A stretch of DNA of 64,000 bases from Boseongicola sp. H5 (GTDB lineage: Bacteria; Pseudomonadota; Alphaproteobacteria; Rhodobacterales; Rhodobacteraceae): contig JACNMN010000004.1 of the NCBI GenBank assembly GCA_020622165.1, positions 186,001-250,000 of the forward strand, read 5' to 3'. The translations under genes were made by a program, and so were the position numbers. Shown here one piece after another: positions 28,494 through 38,589 of this stretch (position 1 is its first letter; each line of letters opens with the position of its first letter). The notes beneath the pieces are model-generated. The model was not told the DNA's origin. It did not search any database and was given only the letters and a program-made list of their open reading frames with translations.

Positions 28494-28560
28494 CCCCTTG
28501 GCGGGGCTGGGCCGCAGGCGCATATAACACGCAAGCACGAGAATTGAACGGAGATGAGCC

Positions 28561-29472
28561 ATGCTTGAATTTGGACAGGCGAAGGACGCCACGGGCACAG
28601 CCGATCTGATCAAGGACAGCAGCGATGCGACATTCATGGCCGATGTCGTCGAAGCCAGCAAGGACGTGCCGATCATCGTCGATTTCTGGGCGCCCTGGTG
28701 CGGCCCCTGCAAGACGCTTGGTCCCCAGCTTGAAGCGGCGGTCGCCGCGGCCAAGGGCAAGGTCAGAATGGTGAAGGTCGATGTGGACCAGAACCAGCAG
28801 GTCGCGGCGCAGTTGCGGGTTCAGTCGATCCCGACGGTCTATGCGTTCTATCAGGGCCAGCCCGTCGACGGGTTTCAGGGGGCGGTATCCGAGGCGGAGG
28901 TCAAGCGTTTCGTCGAGAAACTCTCTGCCCTGTCCGGTGATGACGGCGGTCTTGGCGAAGCCATCGAAGCGGCCGAGGCAATGCTGGACGAAGGGGCTGC
29001 CGTGGATGCGGCACAGACCTTTGCCGCGATCCTTGGCGAAGAGCCCGAAAATCCCGCGGCCTATGGCGGATTGGCCCGGGCGCATCTGGCCATGGGCGAA
29101 CTGGATCAGGCGGAGGCCTTGCTGGCGAATGTCCCCGCCGCGATTGCCGCCGCAGCAGAGGTCGAGGCGGCCCGGGCGCAGTTGGAACTGGCCCGGCAGG
29201 CACAGGATGCAGGCCCATTGGCCGAACTGTCCGCCGCGGTCGAGGCGGAGCCCGACAACCATCAGGCGCGGTTCGACTATGCGCTGGCGCTTCACGCCGC
29301 CGGTCAGGTCGAGGATGCGGTGACGCAGCTTCTGGATCTGTTTCGCCGGGACCGGGACTGGAACGATGGCGCCGCCAAGACGCAGCTTTTCACGATCTTC
29401 GACGCATTGAAGCCGGAAGATCCGATTGTACTGACCGGACGGCGGAAACTCAGCTCGATGATCTTTGCCTGA
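28561..29472 (+). CDS. Thioredoxin-TPR co-chaperone (YbbN/CnoX type)
   Basis: The first 120 residues are a thioredoxin domain with an intact WCGPC active site (Cys47-Cys50), followed by a helical TPR-like region to residue 303. This is the layout of YbbN/CnoX, a holdase that hands clients to GroEL and DnaK. E. coli YbbN has SQHC in place of CGPC, so this protein should also have redox activity. A purine-rich GAACGGAGATGAG site precedes ATG 28561. The next gene starts 25 bases on. Confidence 0.88.
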   Translation: MLEFGQAKDATGTADLIKDSSDATFMADVVEASKDVPIIVDFWAPWCGPCKTLGPQLEAAVAAAKGKVRMVKVDVDQNQQVAAQLRVQSIPTVYAFYQGQPVDGFQGAVSEAEVKRFVEKLSALSGDDGGLGEAIEAAEAMLDEGAAVDAAQTFAAILGEEPENPAAYGGLARAHLAMGELDQAEALLANVPAAIAAAAEVEAARAQLELARQAQDAGPLAELSAAVEAEPDNHQARFDYALALHAAGQVEDAVTQLLDLFRRDRDWNDGAAKTQLFTIFDALKPEDPIVLTGRRKLSSMIFA

Positions 29473-29497
29473 TCGCGCGGAGCGCTAGGTAAAGGGC

Positions 29498-30142
29498 ATG
29501 ATGTCACCTGCTGATCTTCCCCAGACGATCCCGTTGTTCCCCTTGCCCGGGGCATTGCTGTTGCCGCGATCGCGCCTTCCGCTGCATATTTTCGAGCCGC
29601 GCTATCTCGCGATGCTCGATGATGCGCTCAAGACCTCACACCGGCTGATCGGCATGGTTCAGCCGCGCGAAGTGCCCGGCAAGAGCGACAAGCGCCTGCA
29701 CGCGATTGGTTGTGCGGGCCGTGTCACGCAGTTTTCGGAAACCGAAGACGGGCGCTACATGATCACCCTGAGCGGCATCTCTCGTTATCGCGTGACGCGC
29801 GAGGTTTCGGGCTTCAGCCCCTATCTCAAGGCCGATATCTCCTGGGAGGGGTTCGAAGCCGATCTGGGCGGCGTGGAGAAGGACCGCAGTTTCGATCGTC
29901 CGCGCTTTCTCGACCTTCTGTCCCGGTATTTCGAGGCGCTGTCGCTGTCGACGGATTGGGACAGCCTGAAGGACGCCGAAGACGAGTTGTTGATCAATTC
30001 GCTCTCCATGCTGTGTCCCTTCGAGCCCGAGGAGAAACAGGCGTTGCTGGAGGCGCCCTCGCTTGGCACAAGGCGCGAAACGCTGGTGACCCTGATCGAG
30101 TTCGCGCTGCGCGGCGGAACCACGGAGGAAATCCTGCAATGA
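29498..30142 (+). CDS. LON N-terminal (substrate-binding) domain protein
   Basis: A 214-residue protein made only of the Lon N-terminal domain: [30 protein letters not shown] at the start (split over residues 8-38), GCAGRVTQF and the later helical half. It has no ATPase or protease part. Such free-standing domains are thought to bind peptides or act as adaptors, without proof here. Start is ATG 29498 or the adjacent 29501. It overlaps the next gene by four bases. Confidence 0.85.
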   Translation: MMSPADLPQTIPLFPLPGALLLPRSRLPLHIFEPRYLAMLDDALKTSHRLIGMVQPREVPGKSDKRLHAIGCAGRVTQFSETEDGRYMITLSGISRYRVTREVSGFSPYLKADISWEGFEADLGGVEKDRSFDRPRFLDLLSRYFEALSLSTDWDSLKDAEDELLINSLSMLCPFEPEEKQALLEAPSLGTRRETLVTLIEFALRGGTTEEILQ

Positions 30143-30321
30143 GTGCTGACCCGCTTGCGGACCGGCGCATGATCGAAGCGCTGGTATGCCCGCTGACCCA
30201 TGCGCCGCTGAGCTATGACGCGGATGCGCAGGAGTTGATTTCCAAGGCCGCGCATCTGGCTTTTCCGATCCGGAACGGCATTCCGATCATGCTGGAAGAG
30301 GAAGCTCGGAAACTCGACTGA
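30139..30321 (+). CDS. Trm112 family protein
   Basis: A 60-residue protein starting at the ATG that overlaps the Lon-N stop (ATGA). It reads [13 protein letters not shown], then the [12 protein letters not shown] stretch that typifies Trm112/YcaR. In eukaryotes and archaea Trm112 activates methyltransferases; bacterial members are small zinc-ribbon-like proteins of unclear role. Only one of the usual cysteines is retained. It ends ten bases before the convergent UbiH-type gene. Confidence 0.85.
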   Translation: MSADPLADRRMIEALVCPLTHAPLSYDADAQELISKAAHLAFPIRNGIPIMLEEEARKLD

Positions 30322-30331
30322 GCCATTGCCG

Positions 30332-31555
30332 TCAAAGTGGCCGCCCCTGCAGCAAGCGGGGCAGATCCCCGGCCAGGCCGGCGGCTTCGCGAATGAACCT
30401 GCGCCGGATGCCGGGCAGCGCATTCACCACCCCCAATCCAAGATCCCGCGCCCCGCGAAGAACCGGGTTGTCGTTTGAGAACAGCCGGTTGAACGCGTCC
30501 GTCGCCGCGGCCAAGGCGGCAGTGTCGAACCTGCGCCAGCTTTGATAGCGTTCCAGCACATCCAGCGCAGCGAAATCCTCTCCCCGGCGTCTGGCATCGG
30601 TCAGGACTTCGGCAAGGGCCGCGACATCGCGGAAGCCGAGGTTCAGGCCCTGCCCGGCGATCGGGTGAACGCCGTGTGCCGCATCGCCGACTAGCGCCAG
30701 ATGCGGCGCGACGAACCTGTTGGCGAGGCTCAGCCCGAGCGGATAGCTGAAGCGCCGACCTTCAAGCCGGATCTCGCCCAGGAAATCGCCGAAGCGGGGG
30801 CGCAGATGGTCGAGATAGCCCGCGTCATCCATCGCGGTGAGCTTTGCGGCGGCGGCATGGGTCTCGCTCCATACGATGGACGAGCGGTTGCCCGGAAGCG
30901 GCAGGATCGCAAGCGGTCCGGGCGGCATGAAGAACTGATGCGCAATGCCGTTGTGAGGTTTTTCATGGGCGATGGCACAGACCAGCGCGGTCTGGCCATA
31001 CTCCCATCCGGTGCGTTTGATCCCGGCGCGCGCGGCGGTGCCGCTTTGCCGGCCATCGGCACCGACAAGCAGACGCCCGGACAGCGTGGTTCCGTCCTCC
31101 AGCGTCACGCTGGCGCCGGTTGCGGTATCTTGCGCGGTCGCGCGCGCGCCGGGCCGGTGGGTGATACGCGGGTCAGCCTCCATCGCGGCAAGCAGGGCCT
31201 GACGCAGATAGCGGTCTTCAATCATATGGCCCATCGGGCCTTCCTCGATCTCGGCATGGTCGAAATGCAGGAAGAAGGGCGAAGGCCCTTCGCCCGCGCG
31301 CCCGTCGCTGGCCGTGATCTCCAAGATCGGCTGCGCCTGCGCCACCAGATCGTCCCAGAGATCAAGTGCCGCCAGCAGCCGGGTAGAGGCCAGAGCCAGC
31401 GCATATGACCGACCGTCAAACGCGTCCGCGCCCCTGTTTTCGGTGCTGAGCGCGTCCAGAACCACGGTCGAGAACCCGGCCTGCGACAGGGCCAGCGCGA
31501 GGCAGGGACCGTTCAGTCCGCCACCGACAATCAGAATATCTGCGTCATGTGCCAT
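30332..31555 (-). CDS. UbiH/COQ6-type FAD monooxygenase
   Basis: A 407-residue flavin hydroxylase of the UbiH/UbiF/VisC/COQ6 family, which hydroxylates the ubiquinone ring. Visible are the N-terminal FAD motif VGGGLNGPCLALALSQAG, the DG motif GADGRQSGTAA near 160, and the second FAD motif GDAAHGVHPIAGQGLNLG near 290. Which ring position it hydroxylates cannot be read off. ATG 31555 starts the FAD fold; the frame upstream has no family similarity. It is divergent from the amidase gene. Confidence 0.9.
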   Translation of the reverse strand: MAHDADILIVGGGLNGPCLALALSQAGFSTVVLDALSTENRGADAFDGRSYALALASTRLLAALDLWDDLVAQAQPILEITASDGRAGEGPSPFFLHFDHAEIEEGPMGHMIEDRYLRQALLAAMEADPRITHRPGARATAQDTATGASVTLEDGTTLSGRLLVGADGRQSGTAARAGIKRTGWEYGQTALVCAIAHEKPHNGIAHQFFMPPGPLAILPLPGNRSSIVWSETHAAAAKLTAMDDAGYLDHLRPRFGDFLGEIRLEGRRFSYPLGLSLANRFVAPHLALVGDAAHGVHPIAGQGLNLGFRDVAALAEVLTDARRRGEDFAALDVLERYQSWRRFDTAALAAATDAFNRLFSNDNPVLRGARDLGLGVVNALPGIRRRFIREAAGLAGDLPRLLQGRPL

Positions 31556-31642
31556 GAGGGGGAATATGCAGGTGCGGCAAGGATTGTCCAACGAACTGCG
31601 CCCGGATAGCGTGACCCGCGACACCATGACGGGGGCAGGGAC

Positions 31643-32971
31643 ATGCGGGACGATTGGCAAAGCTTGAGCGCAAGCAATCTGGGCCGTGCGATCGGTGACG
31701 GAGAGATCGACCCGGTGGAGCTGACCGAAGCCTATCTGCAGGCCTGCGGCGCGCATCCCGACACGGACCGGATCTATACGATGTTGACACCCGATCGCGC
31801 CCTTGCGGAGGCGCGGGCGGCCGCGCTACGCGCCAGGAGTGGCCTGCGCCACGGTCTGCTGGATGGCGTGCCGATTTCATGGAAGGATCTGTTCGACACC
31901 GCCGGGTTGCCGACGGAGGCGGGATCGGCCTTGCTGAAAGGCCGTGTTCCTGCAGAAGACGCCGAGGTTCTGGCCCGTGCCACCCGCGCCGGGCTGGTCT
32001 GTCTCGGCAAGACGCATATGACGGAACTGGCCTTCTCGGGGCTTGGTTTGAACCCCAAGACCGCGACGCCCCCCAACGTCAACGATCCCGATCTGGTGCC
32101 CGGCGGATCATCTTCCGGCGCGGCGGCTTCGGTCGCGTTCGGTCTGGCGGCGGCGGGCATAGGGTCGGACACGGGCGGCTCCGTCCGCCTGCCGGCGGCC
32201 TATAACGATCTGGTCGGGCTGAAAACCACGCACGGGCGGCTGAGCCTGAAGGGAGTCGTGCCGCTGGCCGAAAGCTTCGATACGGTCGGACCCCTGACCA
32301 GAACGGTCGAGGATGCGGTGCATCTTCTGGCGGTGATGGAAGGCACGAAACCGGTCGACCTGAAGGGCGCGCATCTTTCCGGCAAACGGTTTCTGGTTCT
32401 GGAGCCGTATTCCAGCGATGTCCGGGACGGGCCCGGCGCGGCGTTTCAGTCCGCGCTGGACAGGCTTGGTGCGGCGGGCGCCCATATCGAAACCGGCAAC
32501 GTCCCCGCGATTGACGAGGCGATGCAGACGACGCTGATGCTGTTCACCGGCGAGGCTTATGGCACCTGGGGCGATGTGATCGAAGCGGCGCCTGAAAAGA
32601 TGTTCGATCGCATCCGGGAGCGGTTTCGGCAGGGCCGTGAGGTCAGCGCGCCTGATTTCGTGGCCGGATGGCAACGTCTGCGGCGGCTTCGGCAAGACTG
32701 GGCGCGCGAGACGGCCGCGTATGACGCGGTGCTCTTGCCGACGGCGGCGAACCTGCCCGCACATGCGCAACGGCTGATGAGCGATGATGCGTATTTCGTG
32801 GCCGAAAACCTTCTGACGCTCAGAAACACCCGTGTCGGCAACCTGATGGGGCTATGCGGAGTGACCCTGCCGACAGGTGTGCCCTCAACCGGCATCATGA
32901 TCTTGTGTCCGCCGATGGCTGAGCCACAACTTCTGCGCATTGCGGCCGCGGCAGAGGCGGTATTGGCCTAA
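31643..32971 (+). CDS. Amidase signature family hydrolase
   Basis: A 442-residue enzyme with the Ser-cisSer-Lys triad of amidases: Lys in PISWKDLFD near residue 77, GGSSSGAAASVAFG near 152-165 with the bridging Ser, and the nucleophile in SDTGGSVRLPAA near 175. GatA-like subunits have the same motifs, but the C terminus differs and no gatB/gatC is nearby, so it is more likely a general amide hydrolase. Substrate unknown. The 117-base gap to the aminotransferase shows no clear site. Confidence 0.88.
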   Translation: MRDDWQSLSASNLGRAIGDGEIDPVELTEAYLQACGAHPDTDRIYTMLTPDRALAEARAAALRARSGLRHGLLDGVPISWKDLFDTAGLPTEAGSALLKGRVPAEDAEVLARATRAGLVCLGKTHMTELAFSGLGLNPKTATPPNVNDPDLVPGGSSSGAAASVAFGLAAAGIGSDTGGSVRLPAAYNDLVGLKTTHGRLSLKGVVPLAESFDTVGPLTRTVEDAVHLLAVMEGTKPVDLKGAHLSGKRFLVLEPYSSDVRDGPGAAFQSALDRLGAAGAHIETGNVPAIDEAMQTTLMLFTGEAYGTWGDVIEAAPEKMFDRIRERFRQGREVSAPDFVAGWQRLRRLRQDWARETAAYDAVLLPTAANLPAHAQRLMSDDAYFVAENLLTLRNTRVGNLMGLCGVTLPTGVPSTGIMILCPPMAEPQLLRIAAAAEAVLA

Positions 32972-33088
32972 TCGCCACAGACATCGCGCCTTTACGGCCT
33001 GAAATGGCTCGTTTTTCTGGACCCGCGCGGTCTTGGCGGGTAACCTGTTGCCAAATCAGGGCGTCATGATCCTGAAACCGAGGCACAT

Positions 33089-34270
33089 ATGATTTTCCCC
33101 GAGCGGTTTTCGGACCTGCCAGAATATGCGTTTCCGCGTTTGCGGACCTTGCTCGATTCCCATGAACCGGGGGGCGAGCCGATTGTGATGACCATTGGCG
33201 AGCCGCGCCATGCGTTTCCGGATTGGGTCCGGGACGTGCTGGCGGAGAATGTCGCCGGTTTTGGCCAATACCCCGCGAATGACGGCACGCCGGCCTTGCA
33301 ACAGGCGATCGCCGACTGGATCGCGCGCCGATATGACGTGACGGTTGACGCCGCGCGGCAGATTTTGCCGCTGAACGGCACGCGGGAGGGGCTGTTCAAC
33401 GCGCTGATCGCGCTTTGCCCGGAAACCAAGGCGGGCAAGCGCCCCGTGGTGCTGACGCCGAACCCGTTCTATCAGGTCTACGCGGTCGCGGCGCTGGCCG
33501 TGGGGGCCGAGCCGATCTATGTGCCCGCGACCGAGGCGACGGGCAACCTGCCTGACTACGGCAGTTTGCCGGAAACCGTGCTGAACCGCGTTGCGGTGGC
33601 CTATATCTGCTCGCCCGCGAACCCGCAGGGCGCGGTCGCGGATCGGGCGTATTGGAGCGACCTGATCGCGCTGGCCGAGCGTCATGACTTCCAGATTTTC
33701 GCCGATGAGTGCTATTCCGAGATTTATCGCGATACCCCACCCCCGGGCGCGCTTCAGGTGGCACGGGAGCTTGGCGCACATCCCGACCGGGTGGTGATCT
33801 TTCATTCGCTCTCGAAACGGTCGAACCTGCCCGGTCTGCGGTCCGGCTTTGCAGCGGGTGGCGCCGACAGCATCGCGCGGCTGAAACAGCTTCGCGCCTA
33901 TGCGGGTGCCCCGCTGCCCATGCCGTTGCAGGCGGTCGCTGAACGGGTCTGGCAAGACGAAGATCACGTGATCGCCAACCGCGCGCTCTACGCGGAAAAA
34001 TATGCGATGGCCGATGAGATCCTTGGCGACATCCAGGGATACTCCCCGCCGGAAGCGGGTTTTTTCCTGTGGCTTCCGGTGGATGACGGCGAAGTCGCGA
34101 CAATGAAATTATGGCGCGAGACGGGCGTCCGGGTCCTGCCCGGTGCCTATCTGGCGCGCGATGTCGGCGGGCATACGCCCGGCGCGGACCGGATCCGCGT
34201 GGCGATGGTGGCCGACAAGGAAGAAATGCAGCGCGGGCTGATCAAGCTCCGTGACTGCCTGTATCGGTGA
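33089..34270 (+). CDS. Class I/II aminotransferase, probably succinyldiaminopimelate transaminase (DapC-like)
   Basis: A PLP-dependent transaminase of 393 residues. Features include the TIGEPRHAFPDWV start, VLTPNPFYQVYAVAALAVGA, FADECYSEIY and the PLP lysine in HSLSKRSNLPGLRSGF. The GEP(R/K)H and LPLNGTREGLFNA stretches resemble the DapC group that forms N-succinyl-LL-diaminopimelate for lysine and peptidoglycan, but substrate is inferred. It is 12 bases upstream of ftsK. An alternative is an aspartate/alanine aminotransferase. Confidence 0.85.
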   Translation: MIFPERFSDLPEYAFPRLRTLLDSHEPGGEPIVMTIGEPRHAFPDWVRDVLAENVAGFGQYPANDGTPALQQAIADWIARRYDVTVDAARQILPLNGTREGLFNALIALCPETKAGKRPVVLTPNPFYQVYAVAALAVGAEPIYVPATEATGNLPDYGSLPETVLNRVAVAYICSPANPQGAVADRAYWSDLIALAERHDFQIFADECYSEIYRDTPPPGALQVARELGAHPDRVVIFHSLSKRSNLPGLRSGFAAGGADSIARLKQLRAYAGAPLPMPLQAVAERVWQDEDHVIANRALYAEKYAMADEILGDIQGYSPPEAGFFLWLPVDDGEVATMKLWRETGVRVLPGAYLARDVGGHTPGADRIRVAMVADKEEMQRGLIKLRDCLYR

Positions 34271-34282
34271 GGTAGGACGGAA

Positions 34283-37069
34283 ATGGCGTATCAGACACGA
34301 CAGAGAGACCCGCTTCTTGACAGCCGGATGCAGGCCGCAATCGAGCGTCGCGGCAAAGAGCTTCTTGGCCTGCTGCTATGTGTGCTCGGGGTGGCGCTTG
34401 CGCTGATGCTGGCCTCCTACACGCCCGAGGATCCGAACTGGACCGTGGCGACGGATGCCGTGCCGCAGAACATTCTGGGCCATCTCGGGGCGTCCCTGGC
34501 CGCGGTCCTGATGCTGATCGTTGGATATGGGGCGTATGGTCTGGCGGCGGGCGCTCTGGTCTGGGGCCTGCGTTTCCTGCTGCATCGCGGCGAAGACCGT
34601 GTTTTCGGACGGATCGTGTTTCTGCCGATCGCGGTCGCTCTGGCTTCGATCTATGCCGCAAGCTATGTCCCCGGTGCGGGATGGACGCACAGTTTCGGGC
34701 TGGGTGGCCTGTTCGGCGATACGGTTCTGGGCGCGCTGTTGAACATCCTGCCTTTCGGCGCCGCCTTTGGTCTCAAACTTCTCGCCGCCCTCAGTTTCCT
34801 CGCCGCCATCGGGCTTGGCCTATTTGTCCTCGGTGTGAACGGGGCAGAGCTGCGGGTGGGTCTGCGGTTCCTGATCGTGGGCCTGATTTCCACCATCGCG
34901 GGGCTGGCGGCGCTGTTCGGTCAGGCCGGGCGCGGCGCCGGGCAGGCGGCACAGGCCTTGCAGGAACGCCGCCTTTCGCGGATCGCGGCGCGGCAGGATC
35001 TGGCGGACGCCTATGAAGATGACCTTGTGGAACGGGTGGAGCCGGTCGTGCGCGCATCGGCGCCGCGCCCCAGCTTGCTGGAGCGCGTGCCCCTGTTGCG
35101 CAGCCGGGACCGTTCGCCCGAGCCGGAGCCGGAACTGCTGGAGCGCCCCCCGATTGCCGGGGCGGAGATTTCCGCCCCGGATGACGACCGGATCCGCGAG
35201 AAAATCGCCGACGTGATCAAGAACCGGGTGCGCCGCCCGTTGACCGCGCCACAAGCTGCCGTGGCACGGCACCAGTCCGCTGCTGCGATGCGTACCGTCG
35301 TCCCGCCGCTGACGCGCGTTGAACCGCCGCTCACCTCCGCCGACATGCGGTCCCCGGATGCCGCGGAGCAGACGATCGAACTGCCTTATTCCGAACGGAT
35401 TGCCGAGCTTCAGGGAGAGCCGTCGCGCGCCGGGGGCTTTGCGGTGCCGCAAGCCGAACCGAAGAAAGTCGTTCAGCATCAGACACGCAGGCCCGCGCCC
35501 TCGCGCGCGGCCATGGCCGATGCGCAGCCATCGCTGCCACTGGAGGCGGAGACGGCGGAGTACGAATTCCCGCCGCTGTCGCTATTGAGCAGCGCGGTTG
35601 CGGTCGAGCGTTACAATCTGTCCGACGAGGCGTTGGAGGAAAACGCGCGGATGCTGGAAAACGTGCTGGATGACTACGGCGTGAAGGGCGAGATCGTCTC
35701 GGTCCGTCCCGGCCCCGTCGTGACCATGTACGAGCTGGAACCTGCCCCGGGTCTCAAAGCCTCCCGTGTGATCGGTCTGGCCGATGATATCGCACGGTCC
35801 ATGTCCGCGCTCAGCGCCCGCGTCTCCACAGTGCCCGGCCGCAGCGTGATCGGGATCGAACTGCCCAATCAGCATCGCGAGAAGGTCGTGCTGCGCGAGA
35901 TCCTGTCGAGCCGTGATTTTGGCGATGGCAATCAGAGCCTGCCGCTGGCTCTGGGCAAGGATATCGGCGGGGATCCGATCGTCGCGAACCTTGCGAAAAT
36001 GCCCCACCTGCTGATTGCGGGCACCACCGGTTCGGGCAAATCCGTGGCGATCAACACCATGATCCTGAGCCTTCTCTACAAGCTGACGCCGGAAGAGTGC
36101 CGGATGATCATGATCGACCCCAAGATGCTGGAGCTCAGCGTCTATGACGGCATTCCGCATCTGCTCAGCCCGGTCGTGACCGACCCCAAGAAGGCGGTGG
36201 TCGCCTTGAAATGGACCGTGGGCGAGATGGAAGAGCGCTATCGCAAGATGTCCAAGATGGGCGTGCGCAATATCGAGGGCTACAACAGCCGGGTCGAGGA
36301 CGCCTTGTCGAAGGGGGAGATGTTCAGCCGCACGGTGCAGACCGGATTTGACGATGATACCGGCGAACCCGTGTTCGAGACGGAGGAGTTCGCACCCGAG
36401 AAGATGCCCTTCATCGTGGTGATCGTGGACGAGATGGCCGACCTGATGATGGTGGCGGGCAAGGAGATCGAGGCCTGCATCCAGCGTCTCGCGCAGATGG
36501 CGCGGGCCAGCGGCATCCACATCATCATGGCGACGCAGCGTCCCTCCGTCGATGTGATCACCGGCACGATCAAGGCGAATTTCCCCACGCGGATTTCGTT
36601 CCACGTGACCTCCAAGGTGGACAGCCGCACCATTCTGGGTGAGCAGGGGGCCGAGCAGCTTCTGGGCATGGGCGATATGCTCTACATGGCCGGGGGCGCC
36701 AAGATCACCCGCGTGCATGGACCCTTCGTCAGCGACGAAGAGGTCGAAGAGATCGTGTGTCATCTGAAAAGCTTCGGTCCGCCGGACTATGCGGCATCGG
36801 TGCTGGACGGCCCGGACGGCGAGAAGGAAAGCGATATCGATCTGGTACTCGGTCTCGGCGGCAACACCGATGGCGAGGATGCCTTGTATGATCAGGCGGT
36901 TCAGATCGTGATCACCGATCGCAAATGCTCCACCTCCTATATTCAGCGGAAACTGGCGATCGGCTACAACAAGGCCGCCCGTCTGGTGGAGCAGATGGAG
37001 GAAAGCGGCCTTGTCTCGCCCGCCAACCACGTGGGCAAACGCGAAATCCTGGTGCCCGAGCAGGCGTAA
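34283..37069 (+). CDS. ftsK: DNA translocase FtsK
   Basis: FtsK links septum formation to chromosome dimer resolution. At 928 residues it has an N-terminal membrane domain with about four helices (roughly 30-55, 78-100, 110-125, 140-205), a Pro/Arg-rich linker (about 220-430), and a motor domain with Walker [15 protein letters not shown] near residue 579 and Walker [12 protein letters not shown] near 715. The C-terminal winged-helix gamma domain, which reads KOPS sequences, ends with [21 protein letters not shown]. The gene is preceded by the aminotransferase and followed by lolA, a common alphaproteobacterial order. Confidence 0.95.
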   Translation: MAYQTRQRDPLLDSRMQAAIERRGKELLGLLLCVLGVALALMLASYTPEDPNWTVATDAVPQNILGHLGASLAAVLMLIVGYGAYGLAAGALVWGLRFLLHRGEDRVFGRIVFLPIAVALASIYAASYVPGAGWTHSFGLGGLFGDTVLGALLNILPFGAAFGLKLLAALSFLAAIGLGLFVLGVNGAELRVGLRFLIVGLISTIAGLAALFGQAGRGAGQAAQALQERRLSRIAARQDLADAYEDDLVERVEPVVRASAPRPSLLERVPLLRSRDRSPEPEPELLERPPIAGAEISAPDDDRIREKIADVIKNRVRRPLTAPQAAVARHQSAAAMRTVVPPLTRVEPPLTSADMRSPDAAEQTIELPYSERIAELQGEPSRAGGFAVPQAEPKKVVQHQTRRPAPSRAAMADAQPSLPLEAETAEYEFPPLSLLSSAVAVERYNLSDEALEENARMLENVLDDYGVKGEIVSVRPGPVVTMYELEPAPGLKASRVIGLADDIARSMSALSARVSTVPGRSVIGIELPNQHREKVVLREILSSRDFGDGNQSLPLALGKDIGGDPIVANLAKMPHLLIAGTTGSGKSVAINTMILSLLYKLTPEECRMIMIDPKMLELSVYDGIPHLLSPVVTDPKKAVVALKWTVGEMEERYRKMSKMGVRNIEGYNSRVEDALSKGEMFSRTVQTGFDDDTGEPVFETEEFAPEKMPFIVVIVDEMADLMMVAGKEIEACIQRLAQMARASGIHIIMATQRPSVDVITGTIKANFPTRISFHVTSKVDSRTILGEQGAEQLLGMGDMLYMAGGAKITRVHGPFVSDEEVEEIVCHLKSFGPPDYAASVLDGPDGEKESDIDLVLGLGGNTDGEDALYDQAVQIVITDRKCSTSYIQRKLAIGYNKAARLVEQMEESGLVSPANHVGKREILVPEQA

Positions 37070-37130
37070 AATTTCGCCGATCTCGCGGTCGTGAGGTGTA
37101 ACTGTTGCATCGATCTCCTAAATTGAGGCT

Positions 37131-37733
37131 ATGAAACGGTTTCTTCTCTCCGTGGCGCTGATGACTGCCACTGCATTGCCGGCCTGGGCGCAAGCGATAC
37201 CGCTGTCCCAGCTTTCGGCCTATCTGAACTCGCTGCAAACGGCCGAGGGGGACTTCACCCAGATTAACGCCGATGGCTCGATTTCAAACGGTACGATCTA
37301 TCTCCACCGCCCCGGCCGTGTCAGGTTCGAATATGGGGGCGACGACGACGACCTGCTGGTGATAGCGGGGGGTGGACAGGTGGCGATATTCGATGGCCGG
37401 TCCAACTCCCGGCCCGAGCAGTATCCGCTGCAACGGACGCCGCTGCATCTGATCCTGGCGCAGAATGTCGATCTGGGCCGGTCGGGCATGGTGGTCGGGC
37501 ACGAAAGCGACGGCACATCGACACGTGTCATAGCCCAGGATCCCGAAAACCCCGAGATCGGGCAGATCACCCTGGTTTTCACGGGCTCGCCCGTGGAGCT
37601 TCGCCAATGGGTGATCACCGACGAAACGGGCAGCGAAACCACCGTGATCCTCCGTGGGCTGGAAACCGGCGGCCGCATGGGCGCGCGGCTCTTCAACATC
37701 CCGCAAGAGATAGCATCCCGCGACTTCGACTGA
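37131..37733 (+). CDS. lolA: Outer-membrane lipoprotein carrier (LolA) family protein
   Basis: LolA carries lipoproteins across the periplasm. The 200-residue protein has a Sec signal cleaved near AWAQA (residue 20), then LSQLSAYLNSLQTAEGDFTQ, RPGRVRFEYGG and a LILAQNVDL stretch, which match the half-barrel fold. It converges on the lytic transglycosylase gene with a gap of 16 bases. Confidence 0.88.
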   Translation: MKRFLLSVALMTATALPAWAQAIPLSQLSAYLNSLQTAEGDFTQINADGSISNGTIYLHRPGRVRFEYGGDDDDLLVIAGGGQVAIFDGRSNSRPEQYPLQRTPLHLILAQNVDLGRSGMVVGHESDGTSTRVIAQDPENPEIGQITLVFTGSPVELRQWVITDETGSETTVILRGLETGGRMGARLFNIPQEIASRDFD

Positions 37734-37749
37734 CGCGGGCGCGCCGGGA

Positions 37750-38322
37750 TCAGCGGCAGCGTGCGAGTTGCAACTGATAGACCTGGGCCCGCGCCGCAAC
37801 CTCGTCTGCCACCCGCAGAAGCCAGGGCTTGGCATTGTAGCTGCCCCTGCTGAAACCCGTATGGCCTTCGTGATAGGCCAGATACTGACTGCGCGCGTCG
37901 GTGAGCGGCACGCCGTTCCGCTCGACCGTCTGCGTCATGTACCAGCCCATGAAATCGGTCGCGTCGCGGATATTGTGGCGCTGCGCCCCGCGATTGCCCG
38001 TGCGCTGGCGATACTCGTCCCAGGTGCCATCCAGCGCCTGACTGTACCCGTATGCGGAGCTTTGCCGCCCAAGCGGGATCACGCCAAGCGCATAGCGGAA
38101 CGGGGTGCGTGCATCGCCGATAAATCTGCTTTCCTGATAGATTGTCGCCATCTGGACATGCACCGGCACGCCCCAGTTCCGCTCGCTTGCGCGCATGGCA
38201 CGAAAGTACGCCGGGCGCTCATTGATGATGGAACACGCGTTGTCGAGATCCCGCGGGGCGGAAAAGTTGCGCCCGCAGCCTGCCAACACCAGTAGAATCA
38301 GGAAGAATACGACCTGTCTCAT
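37750..38322 (-). CDS. Lytic transglycosylase-like lipoprotein (SLT domain)
   Basis: A 190-residue lipoprotein: MRQVVFFLILLVLAGCG with the lipidated Cys at residue 16. The mature domain has the transglycosylase Glu in ATIYQESRFIG, followed by YGYSQALDGTWDEYR, the lysozyme-like SLT core. Such enzymes cleave the glycan strands of peptidoglycan and leave anhydro-muropeptides. The start at 38322 opens the signal; an upstream ATG at 38343 would add seven residues. It is divergent from hspQ. Confidence 0.85.
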   Translation of the reverse strand: MRQVVFFLILLVLAGCGRNFSAPRDLDNACSIINERPAYFRAMRASERNWGVPVHVQMATIYQESRFIGDARTPFRYALGVIPLGRQSSAYGYSQALDGTWDEYRQRTGNRGAQRHNIRDATDFMGWYMTQTVERNGVPLTDARSQYLAYHEGHTGFSRGSYNAKPWLLRVADEVAARAQVYQLQLARCR

Positions 38323-38360
38323 GAAAACTGCCTGCTCGAACATATTGTTGTATTTTGCCG

Positions 38361-38371
38361 TATTATAATGG
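38361..38371. promoter_or_regulatory. AT-rich -10-like element between slt-type gene and hspQ
   Basis: TATTATAATGG contains TATAAT on the plus strand and an overlapping TATAAT on the minus strand. It is the most AT-rich spot in this divergent gap and lies about 40 bases upstream of the transglycosylase gene. A fitting -35 box is not visible at the right spacing on either strand. Confidence 0.35.
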
Positions 38372-38512
38372 AAATCGGGGCCGGTGGGAATGGGCTGTCG
38401 TCATTTCGGCTTGATCGGAAACGGGAATGTGAAGACGGCGCCGGCATGCGCGGATCGGGCTTGCCCGCAAGGCGCTTCGGCACTGTCTGAACGAGGTTCA
38501 CAGTCTGTTTCC

Positions 38513-38536
38513 CTTGAAATCCGCCCTGTTCCATGG
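38513..38536 (+). promoter_or_regulatory. Candidate heat-shock (sigma-32) promoter of hspQ
   Basis: CTTGAAA at 38513-38519 followed 11 bases later by CCATGG resembles the sigma-32 pattern CTTGAA / CCCAT. It sits 54-77 bases before the start of hspQ, a known heat-shock gene in enterobacteria. The -10 part is imperfect. Confidence 0.4.
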
Positions 38537-38589
38537 ACAACGCCCTGCCTCAGAGGATAGGAAAGAGAGGGTAAAAGGGGCGCCGCGCG

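Noticed and set aside
31556-31756. Upstream extension of the UbiH-type gene
   Set aside because: The frame is open for 67 more codons, but these lie across the divergent amidase start and show no similarity to the family; the FAD motif begins right after ATG 31555.
35582-37030. Long open frame of 482 codons opposite ftsK
   Set aside because: It lies wholly antisense to the well-supported ftsK motor domain; its protein is rich in His and Arg with no recognisable motif, as expected for a shadow frame in GC-rich DNA.
38345-38369. TTGTTG and TATAAT as a sigma-70 promoter towards hspQ
   Set aside because: The spacer is only 13 bases, too short for a normal promoter; only the AT-rich element was kept.
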